52,696 bases of DNA from Candidatus Saccharimonadota bacterium (GCA_025927415.1 JAICLK010000002.1:1-52696), one strand, 5' to 3'. Positions 7,328 to 15,802 are shown, counted from the first letter of the stretch. Program-made: numbers and translations. Notes: generated by a model from the letters alone, not told the origin.

Positions 7328-8439
7328 TCAATCTCCTTCACGGCGGCGCGCAAGCGCGAATCCGCCAGCTGTATTTCTATAATAGCACCTGGTTTCGTCT
7401 CTTTTGCACTGCGTAACAAGTGGCCATTTTCGGTATGAACAATTGCGTAGCCACGGCGTAAAGCAGCGTCTGGGCTGAGCACCTTGAGGAGTTCTCGCCG
7501 GCGCTGTTGCTCGTCTTTGGTACGTTGTATAAGTTGCTGAACGGTGGCCAGCAGATCGTCGCGGGTGGTTTGCAATGTGTCGCGTTCGGTAGCGAGCTTG
7601 GTTACGAGGAGTTCTGCGGCTGCTTCACGGCGCTCGCGCAAACGCGCCAGCATTTCTTTTTTGTCTGGCACCAGCAGTTCCGCGGCATTGCTAGGCGTGC
7701 TGGCGCGGCAGTCGGCGGCAAGCTCTGCCAGGCTAACGTCGACTTCGTGGCCGATGGCAACGAGCGTGGGGATACGGCTAGCGGCAACTGCGCGTGTAAC
7801 TTGCTCGGTGCTAAAAGCTTGCAAATCGTCGGCGCTGCCGCCACCACGGATTACCACCAGCACCGCTGGCTGCTCGGCCATTTGATTGAATTGTTCGATG
7901 GCTGCAACAATCTGCCCGGGCGCAGACTCACCTTGCACTTGCACGTCGATGAACCGAATATCCAGCCCGCACCAGCGTGCGTTCAAAATTTTGGTGAAAT
8001 CCGCGTACGCGGCCGACTCTTTTGAAGTTATAAGCCCGATTGTCTTCGGTGGATACGGCAACGGACGCTTGCGCACGTCGTCGAACAATCCCTCGGCCCG
8101 CAGTTTTGCCTCGAGCAAGTTCGCCGCCTTCTTAATGGAGCCTTCGCCAACTGGCCGGATGGACTGTACATTCACGCTAAAGCCGAACTGCTGGTGCAGG
8201 CGTGGGCTACCGCGAACTTCCAACATCATGCCGTCTTCCAGTGGCCCGGGCAGCGCATAGACGGTGCCGAAAAACCGCACGCTGGCGAACTCATCCTTGA
8301 GGTCGAAATACACCCAACGATTTTTGCTCACTTTAAAGTTGGCCAGTTCGCCAACGATAGCGACAAACGGATATGCATACTCAAACGTCTGGTTGACCAG
8401 CGCCACAAAATCGCTGACCGGCAAGGCAACCTCGTTCAT
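7324..8439 (-). CDS. xseA: Exodeoxyribonuclease VII large subunit
   Basis: This is the 371-aa catalytic subunit of exonuclease VII. The N-terminal OB domain (VGELANFKVSKNRWVYFDLKD) is followed by the catalytic core with PKTIGLITSKESAAYADF, VVIRGGGSADDLQAF and PTLVAIGHEVDVSLAELAADCRASTPSNAAEL, all family hallmarks. A long coiled coil (about 265-330) and the C-terminal RGYAIV segment complete it. It is a little shorter than the E. coli protein (456 aa), mainly in the coil. It overlaps genes on both sides by ATGA. Confidence 0.95.
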   Translation of the reverse strand: MNEVALPVSDFVALVNQTFEYAYPFVAIVGELANFKVSKNRWVYFDLKDEFASVRFFGTVYALPGPLEDGMMLEVRGSPRLHQQFGFSVNVQSIRPVGEGSIKKAANLLEAKLRAEGLFDDVRKRPLPYPPKTIGLITSKESAAYADFTKILNARWCGLDIRFIDVQVQGESAPGQIVAAIEQFNQMAEQPAVLVVIRGGGSADDLQAFSTEQVTRAVAASRIPTLVAIGHEVDVSLAELAADCRASTPSNAAELLVPDKKEMLARLRERREAAAELLVTKLATERDTLQTTRDDLLATVQQLIQRTKDEQQRRRELLKVLSPDAALRRGYAIVHTENGHLLRSAKETKPGAIIEIQLADSRLRAAVKEIE

Positions 8440-9488
8440 ACTTGCGGCGCTTCAGGCTGATGCAATGTGCGATGATAGAAGTAGTAGCCCGGCGGCAACT
8501 GAATAAGCATGTTTAGCACGCGGTACATCACGGTTACGGGCAGGCTCACGGCGGCCGGCACACCGGTGGCTACCAATACACCGGTCATCAGCGCCTCGTA
8601 CACACCGACGCCGCCCGGCAGCACCGACACAAAGCCCGCAAAGTTTGCCACCGCATACGCCAAGATTACCGCGCCCGGATTCACCCAATGTCCAAACGCG
8701 ATATACACCACATACACCGCTGCAACTTCGGCGAGATTGGCACAAAAACCCCACCAGAACGGACCACGCAGCTGGTGATACTGTTGCTCGATAAGCTTAT
8801 AATTTTGATGCAACTCCTCTACCGCCTCGCGCGCGCGCCGCATGTTGATTGTCTCTGGATGGCGAGGCCGCACTAAATGGATAACTTGATTGAGTAGGCG
8901 CGTCAGGAAGGCGAATGTCGCCTGAATGCGCCGCTCATGCCCGATAATCATCACAAAGGCAAACGTGCCGACCAGCATCAACGTAGAGATAGTCGACGCT
9001 ACCAAAATCACGAAATCGCTCACATTACCGCCGATAGCAATGCACAGCAAGCCGAAAATCAGCAAAATTTCAAACGACAGCAACAGCAACGCTAACTTAA
9101 CAAGATGCACCAGCGTGGCGCGCCCGCCGGTAATCTTGTCGCGCTCGCTGCGCATGCGCATGGCAAAATACGAAATGCCCGACACGCCGCCGCTTGGAAA
9201 TACACTGTTCACAAAGTTCAACTCCAGTGAGGATTCAAACAAAAAGCGATATTTGAGTTTGTTACCCACCACACTAAACAACCCCTGGTACTGTTTGGCT
9301 TGCGCATGGTAGTTCAGCCACTCAATCGGAATGAGCAGCAGCAACACCCACACATTGACCTTTGAAAAGTTGCGGATGGTGTCGCCCAGCTGATGTCGCA
9401 CGGCAAACACCAACACAACCAACGCCACAACGGTGATAACATTAACAATCAGCTTCCACCGTCGTTTTAGCGTAGCTGAGTCATTCAT
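8436..9488 (-). CDS. Flippase-like / lysylphosphatidylglycerol synthase transmembrane-domain protein
   Basis: This is a polytopic protein of 350 aa from ATG 9488 (MNDSATLKRRWK). It has about eight hydrophobic segments and the signatures of the UPF0104/AglD-like family: NFVNSVFPSGGVSGISYFAMRM in the middle, and AYAVANFAGFVSVLPGGVGVYEALM near the end. These proteins are linked to flipping or transfer of lipid-linked groups in the membrane. The soluble aminoacyl-transfer domain of MprF is absent, so it is not an MprF enzyme. It is first in the run with xseA, xseB and a methyltransferase. A TGGTAAGCT box ends 7 nt before the ATG. Confidence 0.85.
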   Translation of the reverse strand: MNDSATLKRRWKLIVNVITVVALVVLVFAVRHQLGDTIRNFSKVNVWVLLLLIPIEWLNYHAQAKQYQGLFSVVGNKLKYRFLFESSLELNFVNSVFPSGGVSGISYFAMRMRSERDKITGGRATLVHLVKLALLLLSFEILLIFGLLCIAIGGNVSDFVILVASTISTLMLVGTFAFVMIIGHERRIQATFAFLTRLLNQVIHLVRPRHPETINMRRAREAVEELHQNYKLIEQQYHQLRGPFWWGFCANLAEVAAVYVVYIAFGHWVNPGAVILAYAVANFAGFVSVLPGGVGVYEALMTGVLVATGVPAAVSLPVTVMYRVLNMLIQLPPGYYFYHRTLHQPEAPQV

Positions 9489-9570
9489 GCCTACTAGCTT
9501 ACCACAAGAACCCCTGCCCTTGCTGGTCGCAGAATTGTGAGCGGCGTTTAGGATTGGGTTCGTTCCGCGG

Positions 9571-9583
9571 TATAATTGAGGCA
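9571..9583 (+). promoter_or_regulatory. -10 box of a probable leaderless transcript (RNA methyltransferase)
   Basis: TATAAT at 9571-9576 is followed by TGAGGCA and then the ATG at 9584. Initiation about 7 nt after the -10 would fall at the start codon. The lysS start has the same arrangement (TATAAT, 7 nt ending GGCA, ATG). Confidence 0.65.
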
Positions 9584-10771
9584 ATGCCCGAGCAATCACT
9601 TCTTATTTTGGGCCGGCAGCCGGCGCTGGGACTGGCCGAGCTGGAAAGTTTATTCGGAGCCAGCGCCGTGCAGGCAATCGGCACGGACGCTGCCCTGCTT
9701 TCACGTGCGCCGAGTTCGGTACACTTTGACCGACTTGGCGGCTCGGTAAAGCTCTGCCGCGTTTTGACAGTGTTCGACACCATCAAATGGCCAGAGGTTC
9801 AAAAGCACGTTGAGCAAACCATGCCGCGCTCTTTGGCAAGCTCCGATAGCAAGCTACAACTTGGCCTCAGTGCGTATGGTTTGAGCTTTAAGCCGCAGCA
9901 GCTCACGGCTGCCGGATTGGAATTGAAGAAGATTTTACGCAAAGGTGGCCGCTCGGTCCGGCTCGTTCCAAACCAAGAGGCGGCACTCAATAGTGCGCAG
10001 GTGTTACACAACCGCTTAACTGGCGAGAACGGCTGCGAAATTGTGCTCGTTCGTGATGGCGCAAAAACCATCTGTGCCCAAACTGTAGCCGAACAAGACA
10101 TTGAAAGCTACACCCTCCGCGACCGCAGCCGGCCAAAGCGCGACGCGCGCGTGGGCATGCTGCCGCCGAAGCTTGCGCAGATTATCATCAACCTCGCCGC
10201 TAGTGAGCAAAATCCAACCGGCAACTTCACCGTGCTCGACCCATTCTGTGGCACTGGCGTGCTGTTGCAAGAGGCGCTCCTCATGGGCTTCAGCGCCTAC
10301 GGCACCGACCTCGAGCCACGCATGATTAATTACACCGGCGAAAACCTCGATTGGCTCGACAGCAATTTCCAACTTGGCGACGTGCAAGTTCGGTTCGAAG
10401 ATGGCGACGCCACCACCCACCTCTGGGAGCCACAGCCCAGCGCCGTAGCGTGCGAAACCTATCTCGGCCAGCCCTACATTGCCCAACCACCAGTCGATAA
10501 GCTCGCCACCAACGTCCGCACCTGCAATGTCATTCTCGAAAAATTCCTGCGTAACATCGGCAAGCAACTCAAACCTGGCACACGTCTGTGCCTCGCCGTG
10601 CCCGCCTGGCAAATTTCGCCGCAAAAATTTAAGCATGTACCTCTTATTGACCGACTGAACGATTTGGGGTATAATCGTACCAGATTTGAGCACATTCGGG
10701 ATGACCAGCTTCTCTACTACCGGGAAGACCAAATCGTCGCCCGAGAGTTACTCGTATTAACAAAGCAATAA
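9584..10771 (+). CDS. THUMP/Trm-G10-like RNA methyltransferase
   Basis: This 395-aa protein starts at ATG 9584 (MPEQSLLILGRQPALG). The N-terminal half (1-170) has the opening and texture of the THUMP-containing Trm11/Trm-G10 family. RSRPKRDARVGMLPPKLAQI at 181-200 is the linker typical of these enzymes, and DPFCGTGVLLQEALLMG at 219-235 is the SAM-binding motif I. The family probably makes N2-methylguanosine in tRNA. The usual (D/N)PPY catalytic motif is not seen; ACETYLGQP occupies that place (289-297). Its chemistry or substrate may therefore differ. It is divergent from the flippase-like gene and appears to have a leaderless start. Confidence 0.8.
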   Translation: MPEQSLLILGRQPALGLAELESLFGASAVQAIGTDAALLSRAPSSVHFDRLGGSVKLCRVLTVFDTIKWPEVQKHVEQTMPRSLASSDSKLQLGLSAYGLSFKPQQLTAAGLELKKILRKGGRSVRLVPNQEAALNSAQVLHNRLTGENGCEIVLVRDGAKTICAQTVAEQDIESYTLRDRSRPKRDARVGMLPPKLAQIIINLAASEQNPTGNFTVLDPFCGTGVLLQEALLMGFSAYGTDLEPRMINYTGENLDWLDSNFQLGDVQVRFEDGDATTHLWEPQPSAVACETYLGQPYIAQPPVDKLATNVRTCNVILEKFLRNIGKQLKPGTRLCLAVPAWQISPQKFKHVPLIDRLNDLGYNRTRFEHIRDDQLLYYREDQIVARELLVLTKQ

Positions 10772-10791
10772 GTTCGTCATCCACCGATAAG

Positions 10792-10908
10792 GCCTGTTGT
10801 AGGTGGATGCAGTGCAAGGCGCCGCCGAAGCGCGGACGGAAGCGTACATTATGTACGCTGGAGGAGCACTGGAGACGGCAACGCAGCAATGCGCCGCCTA
10901 CGACAGGC
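10792..10908. repeat. Large palindromic element, copy A
   Basis: A 15-bp outer stem pairs 10792-10806 (GCCTGTTGTAGGTGG) with 10894-10908 (CCGCCTACGACAGGC); the only mismatches are two G.U-type pairs. Inside, CAGTGC (10810-10815) can pair with GCACTG (10866-10871), and AGCGTAC/GTACGCT (10841-10847 / 10853-10859) forms a central hairpin. The flanks ATGCAGTG and CAATGCGCCG recur in copy B at 35054-35177. There is no U-tract, so it is not a simple terminator. Confidence 0.75.
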
Positions 10909-10924
10909 TGCAAGGAGTCGATAG

Positions 10925-11197
10925 ATGTCACACGTAAAAGCTGGCGGTACAGCCAAAAACATCCACGATAGCCCGGGACAACGTCTCGGTGTTAAGCTAT
11001 ATGGTGGCCAAAAAGTTAAGGTTGGTCAGGTTATCGTACGCCAGGTTGGCATGACCAAGCGCGCCGGCAAAGGCACCACACTCAGCCGCAACTTCACCAT
11101 TCACGCCGCCAAAGATGGCGTGGTGAAATTCGGCCAGCGCAAGGTTCGCCTGTTCAGCGGCAAATCAGTTCGCCGCACCGAAGTCACCGTTGAATAA
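10925..11197 (+). CDS. rpmA: 50S ribosomal protein L27
   Basis: This 90-aa ribosomal protein has an N-terminus that reaches the peptidyl transferase centre. AGGTAKNIHDSPGQRLGVKLYGGQKV is the family signature and GQVIVRQ continues it. No cleavable N-terminal extension of the Firmicutes type is present. AAGGAG at 10912-10917 lies 7 nt before the ATG, so this gene uses a conventional ribosome-binding site. No rplU precedes it; its upstream neighbour is the RNA methyltransferase, separated by the palindromic element. A strong terminator follows. Confidence 0.97.
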   Translation: MSHVKAGGTAKNIHDSPGQRLGVKLYGGQKVKVGQVIVRQVGMTKRAGKGTTLSRNFTIHAAKDGVVKFGQRKVRLFSGKSVRRTEVTVE

Positions 11198-11215
11198 AAT
11201 CGTTCCTCGAACTTA

Positions 11216-11244
11216 AAAAAACCAGCCCGTTCGGCTGGTTTTTT
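11216..11244 (+). terminator. Rho-independent terminator after rpmA
   Basis: A perfect 12-bp stem pairs AAAAAACCAGCC (11216-11227) with GGCTGGTTTTTT (11233-11244) around a 5-nt loop. The T-run forms part of the stem. It could also act on the opposite strand for the 11284-11832 gene. Confidence 0.9.
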
Positions 11245-11283
11245 GTGATAATTACCGATTCCCCGACAAACCAATCCTCGAAC

Positions 11284-11832
11284 TTATAATTCGACAGGCT
11301 CTGGTTGCTCAAAAGGAGCAAGAGTCGCATCAAGCTGCGCAAGTAATACTTCTCTGCCTTCCTGTACTCCAAATTGCTCTTCGAGTTGGTTTTCTCCCAC
11401 GACCGTAAACGCACCGCCACTTTTCGCGGCAACTTCATATACCGTTTTACTAAATAGCGATTCGTCATCAAATCCTGCTGAAGTTACATAGACTCGTGGC
11501 TTGTCATCCGTACTTTCGTTTGCCGGAGCAACTGTCACGCTGAGTGCTTCTGCTGGAATTTCCCCGCCCAGAAATACCGGCCGTATAGGAGAAGAACGAG
11601 TCGTCGCTGCCTCCGGCACAACAGCGGGCACCGCGCCAGCTTTCATTGCGTCAGCCAAAAACGCCGGCAGTTCAGTTTCTGCAACTCCCCTTCCCATAGC
11701 TTCTAGCACGAGGTGAGACTGTAACGAACCAGCAGTCTGCAACTTTTCCCAGATTCGAGTACGGTACTCCCGCTCATTCTCATTGAGAGAATTGCCTGAC
11801 ATAAGATGAGCGAGATCTTCATTGCCGTTCAT
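11284..11832 (-). CDS. Hypothetical cytoplasmic protein
   Basis: I do not recognise this 182-aa acidic protein. It has no signal or membrane segment. The N-terminal ~60 residues are helical (NEREYRTRIWEKLQTAGSLQSHLVLEAM), the middle is Pro/Ala-rich, and the C-terminal half looks alpha/beta (PRVYVTSAGFDDESLFSKTVYEVAAKSG). Its promoter, TTGACT-N17-TTAAAT, closely resembles those of two exported proteins at 39750 and 42951. Confidence 0.7.
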   Translation of the reverse strand: MNGNEDLAHLMSGNSLNENEREYRTRIWEKLQTAGSLQSHLVLEAMGRGVAETELPAFLADAMKAGAVPAVVPEAATTRSSPIRPVFLGGEIPAEALSVTVAPANESTDDKPRVYVTSAGFDDESLFSKTVYEVAAKSGGAFTVVGENQLEEQFGVQEGREVLLAQLDATLAPFEQPEPVEL

Positions 11833-11839
11833 ACTTAAA

Positions 11840-11868
11840 ATTTAAGCATAAGCGTGCGGAAAAGTCAA
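11840..11868 (-). promoter_or_regulatory. Promoter for the 11284-11832 gene
   Basis: The minus strand carries TTGACT (11868-11863), a 17-nt spacer and TTAAAT (11845-11840). The -35 and following bases (TTGACTTTTC) match the promoter at 43028-43000. A second extended -10, TGCTATAGT, lies at 11930-11922. Confidence 0.6.
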
Positions 11869-12027
11869 TTAGATTTTAAGCCTAGCATATTGCACGCCAA
11901 TCTGCTGTTTTATGCGAAGCAACTATAGCAGCCGGAGTCGCAGGCGCTGCCGGCCGTGAGGCACAGGGGACGGATTACTGTGATGATTGTGGCGCAACAG
12001 CAGGTGCTCTCGCAGCTGGTTTTTTAT

Positions 12028-13452
12028 TTACCGTTGGGACGCTCGCAACACACCGTCGCCGAGTTTGCCGTGCCGCCTGCCAGCCAGCTGGCCAAATTGC
12101 ACCATGTACTCTTCACGCTCGCCAGGCCGGAAGTAGTCCCAGGCCTCTGGAAGCATGGTTGAATCTTCTAGCGTGCCAACGTAGCCCTGCGCCACATCTA
12201 TAATCCATACGCGACCCTCTGGAGTTGTGTAGCGTGCCCATTCGTGCGCAGCGTTGTCGGTGACCCGTTGATTCACATCGGCCGTCAGGCGACCCTCGAG
12301 CAACCCCATTGCCGCAGCCTCGCCGCCCAGCCAAGCAGCAGCAAGTGCCATGTGCCTGCAGACACCCTTACCCTCCGCCAAATACACGGAGAGGTTCACT
12401 TTTCTATGATCCGGCGATTCTATCGCAAGCTCAGCCGCCTTACCATCAGCAAATTGCAGACTATACTTCATTGCGCCACCGACAGTCTGATAAATTGCCT
12501 CTGTAACATCGTCCTCGGTCAGTTCCTGCTTTTTATTTATTCGTTGCAGGAACGAGGCACGAAGTTGGCCGTAATATTCTGGATCTTGGTTAGGGTCAAC
12601 CACCGTTGCTTCTCCCCCGCCAAGCCATGCCCGAATATCTACCGTGGCCTCGGGCTTGGATCCGCCTAGGGTCGTATCGCGTGTTACGATATCACGACCA
12701 GTAAATTTACCGTCTGGCGTGAGCAGCTTTCGCTCAGCCGCAAGGTTCTTGGCCAACATGGTGTGCTGTGCGACAAATGCAGGAGCGTTCTCGGGTGATA
12801 GAGTTGGCGCCGGAACCTGAGCTTGCATCTTGAGCTTTGTACCGTTTGCCGAATTCAAATCCCGGATATATGGCGAGACGCCAGCGTACGCTCCAATCTC
12901 AACCTGCCGCCGCGAAGCTTGTGAACTAAAGCGAATTCCCTGACCCCACAATTCTTCTGCGGCAACGTAAGCGGCGTCGGCTTCTCGTTCCGCCGGAACA
13001 TCTGCCAACCGTCCCAGTACGATTTTCTGTCCGGCTGGTAAAACTTGGACGTTATCCCCTGACTTCCTGATACTGGGACCGTGCATGAGATACGTGCGGC
13101 TGGCACCATTCACCACACGGGCAGATCCATCGGCCTGCGTTTCCAAACCCATAAGCGCAAACGCACTGGTGCCATCAGGATTCGTAAACTTTACAATGGC
13201 CGCATGGCCGACTCGTTCTTCATTGGTATCACGATCAACAATCGGTACGCCAATTTCGCCAACGACGCTAAGCCGTCGATCACCTTCTTGAGCAGACAGG
13301 CCAATCGCTTCGGGTGCGTAAATGTAGCCGTCTGGATTTATGCGCGCTTCCGCATCTTCTCCCTGGATAATTTCCATCCCCAGACGATCACCGCGTACAT
13401 CGGGCGGCGGTTCAACGGAAGTCTCAAGTGGTGTTTGTTCTTCAACTGGCAT
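12028..13452 (-). CDS. FHA domain plus transglutaminase-like (EDR1-type) cysteine protein
   Basis: This 474-aa protein joins two domains. At about 145-205 is an FHA-like phosphopeptide-binding domain: LGR near the start, SRRQ at 180-183 (the usual His is Gln) and RDLNSANGT at 197-205. At about 320-445 is a transglutaminase-like domain with GVCRHMAL (Cys365), AAHEWARY (His403) and WIIDVAQG (Asp419), a plausible Cys-His-Asp triad. The GVCRH form resembles the EDR1 subgroup. No membrane segment is seen. It lies 67 nt after a receiver protein, so signalling is a fair guess. A GTG start at 13476 is possible. Confidence 0.75.
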   Translation of the reverse strand: MPVEEQTPLETSVEPPPDVRGDRLGMEIIQGEDAEARINPDGYIYAPEAIGLSAQEGDRRLSVVGEIGVPIVDRDTNEERVGHAAIVKFTNPDGTSAFALMGLETQADGSARVVNGASRTYLMHGPSIRKSGDNVQVLPAGQKIVLGRLADVPAEREADAAYVAAEELWGQGIRFSSQASRRQVEIGAYAGVSPYIRDLNSANGTKLKMQAQVPAPTLSPENAPAFVAQHTMLAKNLAAERKLLTPDGKFTGRDIVTRDTTLGGSKPEATVDIRAWLGGGEATVVDPNQDPEYYGQLRASFLQRINKKQELTEDDVTEAIYQTVGGAMKYSLQFADGKAAELAIESPDHRKVNLSVYLAEGKGVCRHMALAAAWLGGEAAAMGLLEGRLTADVNQRVTDNAAHEWARYTTPEGRVWIIDVAQGYVGTLEDSTMLPEAWDYFRPGEREEYMVQFGQLAGRRHGKLGDGVLRASQR

Positions 13453-13519
13453 ATCTTCTTTTTGTTTTAGCGCCACTACCCACGCGGTGAATGCTGGCTT
13501 TGTTTTTGCCTTTAGGCAA

Positions 13520-14173
13520 CTACGCTGTGCCGAGCTGGTATTTGATGCGGGCGATGACGTCGGCGATGACCACTTGCGATTTTACCAGATAATCGTCGGC
13601 GCCGAGCTTTTTGGCACGTTCTTTGTCCGTGTCTTGGCTGAGCGCGGTAAGCATAATGACCTTCAGATTTGCGGTTTCGGGCGTGTTACGGATGATGTCC
13701 AGCACTTCAAAGCCACTGACTTTCGGCATCATCACATCAAGCAGCACAAGGTCCGGATGGTATTGCAATGCAGTAACCAACGCGTCCTCACCGTTGGCAA
13801 CTCGGTAGATGTCGAAGCCTTCAGCTTCAAGCCGCATCATGTATACATTGGCGAGCGCGTCATCATCCTCGACCAACAAGATCCGTTTTGGCTTTTGGGC
13901 AGGCACAGCCGGAGCTGTAGGAGCTGCTACCGCTGGTGGTATTGGTGATGCCGTCGGTTGGGATGTAGGCACGGGAGCAACTGTAGGCACCGGCTGTGGC
14001 GCCGTTACTGGAGCGGACGTAGGTTGCTCAGCCACCGGAGTTGATGGCGCTGCTGACGCAGAGACTGGTGTTACGGCCGCAGCAGGTACTGGCAGAGCGA
14101 CGGACTGTGCAGCAGGAGCGCCTGCCGGGTCGGGCATAGGTGTAGCAGAAGGCGTGGCGGCTGTTGGTTCCAT
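13520..14173 (-). CDS. Receiver-domain protein with long Pro/Ala-rich N-terminal tail
   Basis: This 217-aa protein has about 95 N-terminal residues almost entirely of Pro, Ala, Val, Thr and Ser, likely disordered. A canonical CheY-like receiver follows: acidic pocket VEDDD at 101-105, phosphoacceptor Asp146 in LLDVMMP, Thr176 in MLTAL and Lys198 in YLVK. Unlike the receiver at 4706 it keeps every phosphorylation residue. There is no DNA-binding output domain, so it probably signals by contact. It starts 15 nt after pyrG and is followed by the FHA-transglutaminase gene. Confidence 0.9.
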   Translation of the reverse strand: MEPTAATPSATPMPDPAGAPAAQSVALPVPAAAVTPVSASAAPSTPVAEQPTSAPVTAPQPVPTVAPVPTSQPTASPIPPAVAAPTAPAVPAQKPKRILLVEDDDALANVYMMRLEAEGFDIYRVANGEDALVTALQYHPDLVLLDVMMPKVSGFEVLDIIRNTPETANLKVIMLTALSQDTDKERAKKLGADDYLVKSQVVIADVIARIKYQLGTA

Positions 14174-14188
14174 ACTTCTTACGCTAAC

Positions 14189-15802
14189 TTATTTCTCGCT
14201 ATTTTGCAACATGGCTTGAATAAAACCATTGAACATCGGGTGGGCCCGGTTAGGACGCGACTTGAATTCCGGGTGGAACTGGCTAGCCAGGAAGAACGGA
14301 TGATTTGTACCCTCAATGATTTCTACCAGATTATTTTCGGGATTGGTACCGGTTGCACGGATACCCCAATGTTCGTACTGCTGCCGATACGCATTGTTGC
14401 ACTCGCCGCGATGCCGGTGACGCTCCACGACTTTTTCGCTACCATACAGTCGCGCGGCCAGAGTGTCCGGCTCGAGATGGCAATTGTAGTTGCCCAGGCG
14501 CATGGTTCCGCCAGTATTTGCTTTGCTTTCTTGGCCGGCCATGGTGTGAATAACGAGATGATGCGATTCCGGGTTGAGTTCAAAGGTGGTAGCGTCGTGC
14601 ACACCAGCGTTACGTGCTGCCGCGATAACGCCCATTTGGAGACCCAGGCAAATGCCGAGATATGGTACCCGATTAGCCAGCGCGTGCTGCGCCGCCTTGA
14701 TTTTGCCTTCCAGCCCACGCTGGCCAAAGCCGCCGGGCACCAGCACGCCATCGTACTGCGCCAAATCACGCGCGATGTCGGCACCTGGATGGTCGTAGTC
14801 GCTAGCATCAATCCATGCAATTTCTACCGACGCGTCGTTAGCCCACGCCGCACTTTTGATGGCTTCAAATACCGACATGTACGTATCGGCATTGTCCATA
14901 TACTTTGCCACAAAGCCAACTCGCACCGTGCGCGGATGCGTTTTGGTAGCACGCTCTACCACGGCGCGCCAGTCACTGAGGTCGGGCTTGGCCGCGTCGA
15001 TACCGAGCCGCTCGACCAAAACCTCGGCGATACCGCTATCTTCCAGCGTCAACGGTACCCGATAAATCGTGTCGGCATTCGGCAACAGCGCAATAGCATC
15101 TTCAGACACACCGCTAAACAGGCTTAGTTTTTTCTTTACAGCTTCGTTGGCCGCCTGCTCGCTGCGGCCGACCAAAATGTCCGGTGCAATGCCAAGGCTG
15201 CGCAGATCTCGCACCGAATTTTGCGCCGGCTTGGTTTTGGTTTCGTTGCTGGCGCCAAGGTACGGCAAATACACCACATGAATATACGCGCAATTTTCCA
15301 GCCCCACGCGCACGCCCAGCTCGCGAATAGCCTCTATAAAACTCAGACTTTCGTAGTCGCCCACGGTGCCGCCGATTTCGACAATGTGCACGTCGTAACC
15401 CTCGGCAGCCTGCTTGATCCAATCCTGGATAGCGCCGGTAAGATGCGGGATGATCTGCACGTCGTCGCCATCGAACTTGCCTGCCCGCTCGTCCTGGATG
15501 AGTTTGAGCAGCACCCGGCCGCTCATCAAACTGCTGGAGCTGGTCATTTCGTTGTCGATGAAGCGTTCGTAGTGGCCCAGGTCGAGGTCGGTCTCGGCGC
15601 CATCTTTGGTCACAAAGCACTCGCCGTGCTCGCGCGGGTTGAGCAGACCAGCATCCACGTTGAGGTATGGGTCGCACTTTTGCATGTTCACGCGCAAGCC
15701 GCGCGCCTTCAAGAGGTTACCGAGCGAGGCGGCCGTAATACCCTTTCCCAATCCGGAAAGCACACCACCAGTTACAAAAACGTACTTGGTTTGTCCGTCC
15801 AC
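14189..15802 (-). CDS. pyrG: CTP synthase
   Basis: This 537-aa enzyme aminates UTP to CTP with ATP and glutamine. The N-terminal synthetase domain shows KYVFVTGGVLSGLGKGITAASLG and KCDPYLNVDAG. The C-terminal class I glutaminase domain shows LVPGGFGQRG and YLGICLGLQMG with the catalytic Cys, and the closing His-x-Glu FHPEF. I choose GTG 15802 because AAGGGAG lies about 6 nt upstream; an ATG at 15856 has no such site and would add 18 atypical residues. It heads a likely unit with the receiver and FHA-transglutaminase genes. It is one of few biosynthetic enzymes in this window. Confidence 0.95.
   Translation of the reverse strand: MDGQTKYVFVTGGVLSGLGKGITAASLGNLLKARGLRVNMQKCDPYLNVDAGLLNPREHGECFVTKDGAETDLDLGHYERFIDNEMTSSSSLMSGRVLLKLIQDERAGKFDGDDVQIIPHLTGAIQDWIKQAAEGYDVHIVEIGGTVGDYESLSFIEAIRELGVRVGLENCAYIHVVYLPYLGASNETKTKPAQNSVRDLRSLGIAPDILVGRSEQAANEAVKKKLSLFSGVSEDAIALLPNADTIYRVPLTLEDSGIAEVLVERLGIDAAKPDLSDWRAVVERATKTHPRTVRVGFVAKYMDNADTYMSVFEAIKSAAWANDASVEIAWIDASDYDHPGADIARDLAQYDGVLVPGGFGQRGLEGKIKAAQHALANRVPYLGICLGLQMGVIAAARNAGVHDATTFELNPESHHLVIHTMAGQESKANTGGTMRLGNYNCHLEPDTLAARLYGSEKVVERHRHRGECNNAYRQQYEHWGIRATGTNPENNLVEIIEGTNHPFFLASQFHPEFKSRPNRAHPMFNGFIQAMLQNSEK

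Noticed and set aside
8436-9488. MprF (lysylphosphatidylglycerol synthase)
   Set aside because: Only the membrane half is present. The soluble aminoacyl-transfer domain is missing, so substrate and activity cannot be assigned.
10792-10908. Integron attC site
   Set aside because: The palindromes lack the RYYYAAC/GTTRRRY core sites and no integrase or cassette array is present.
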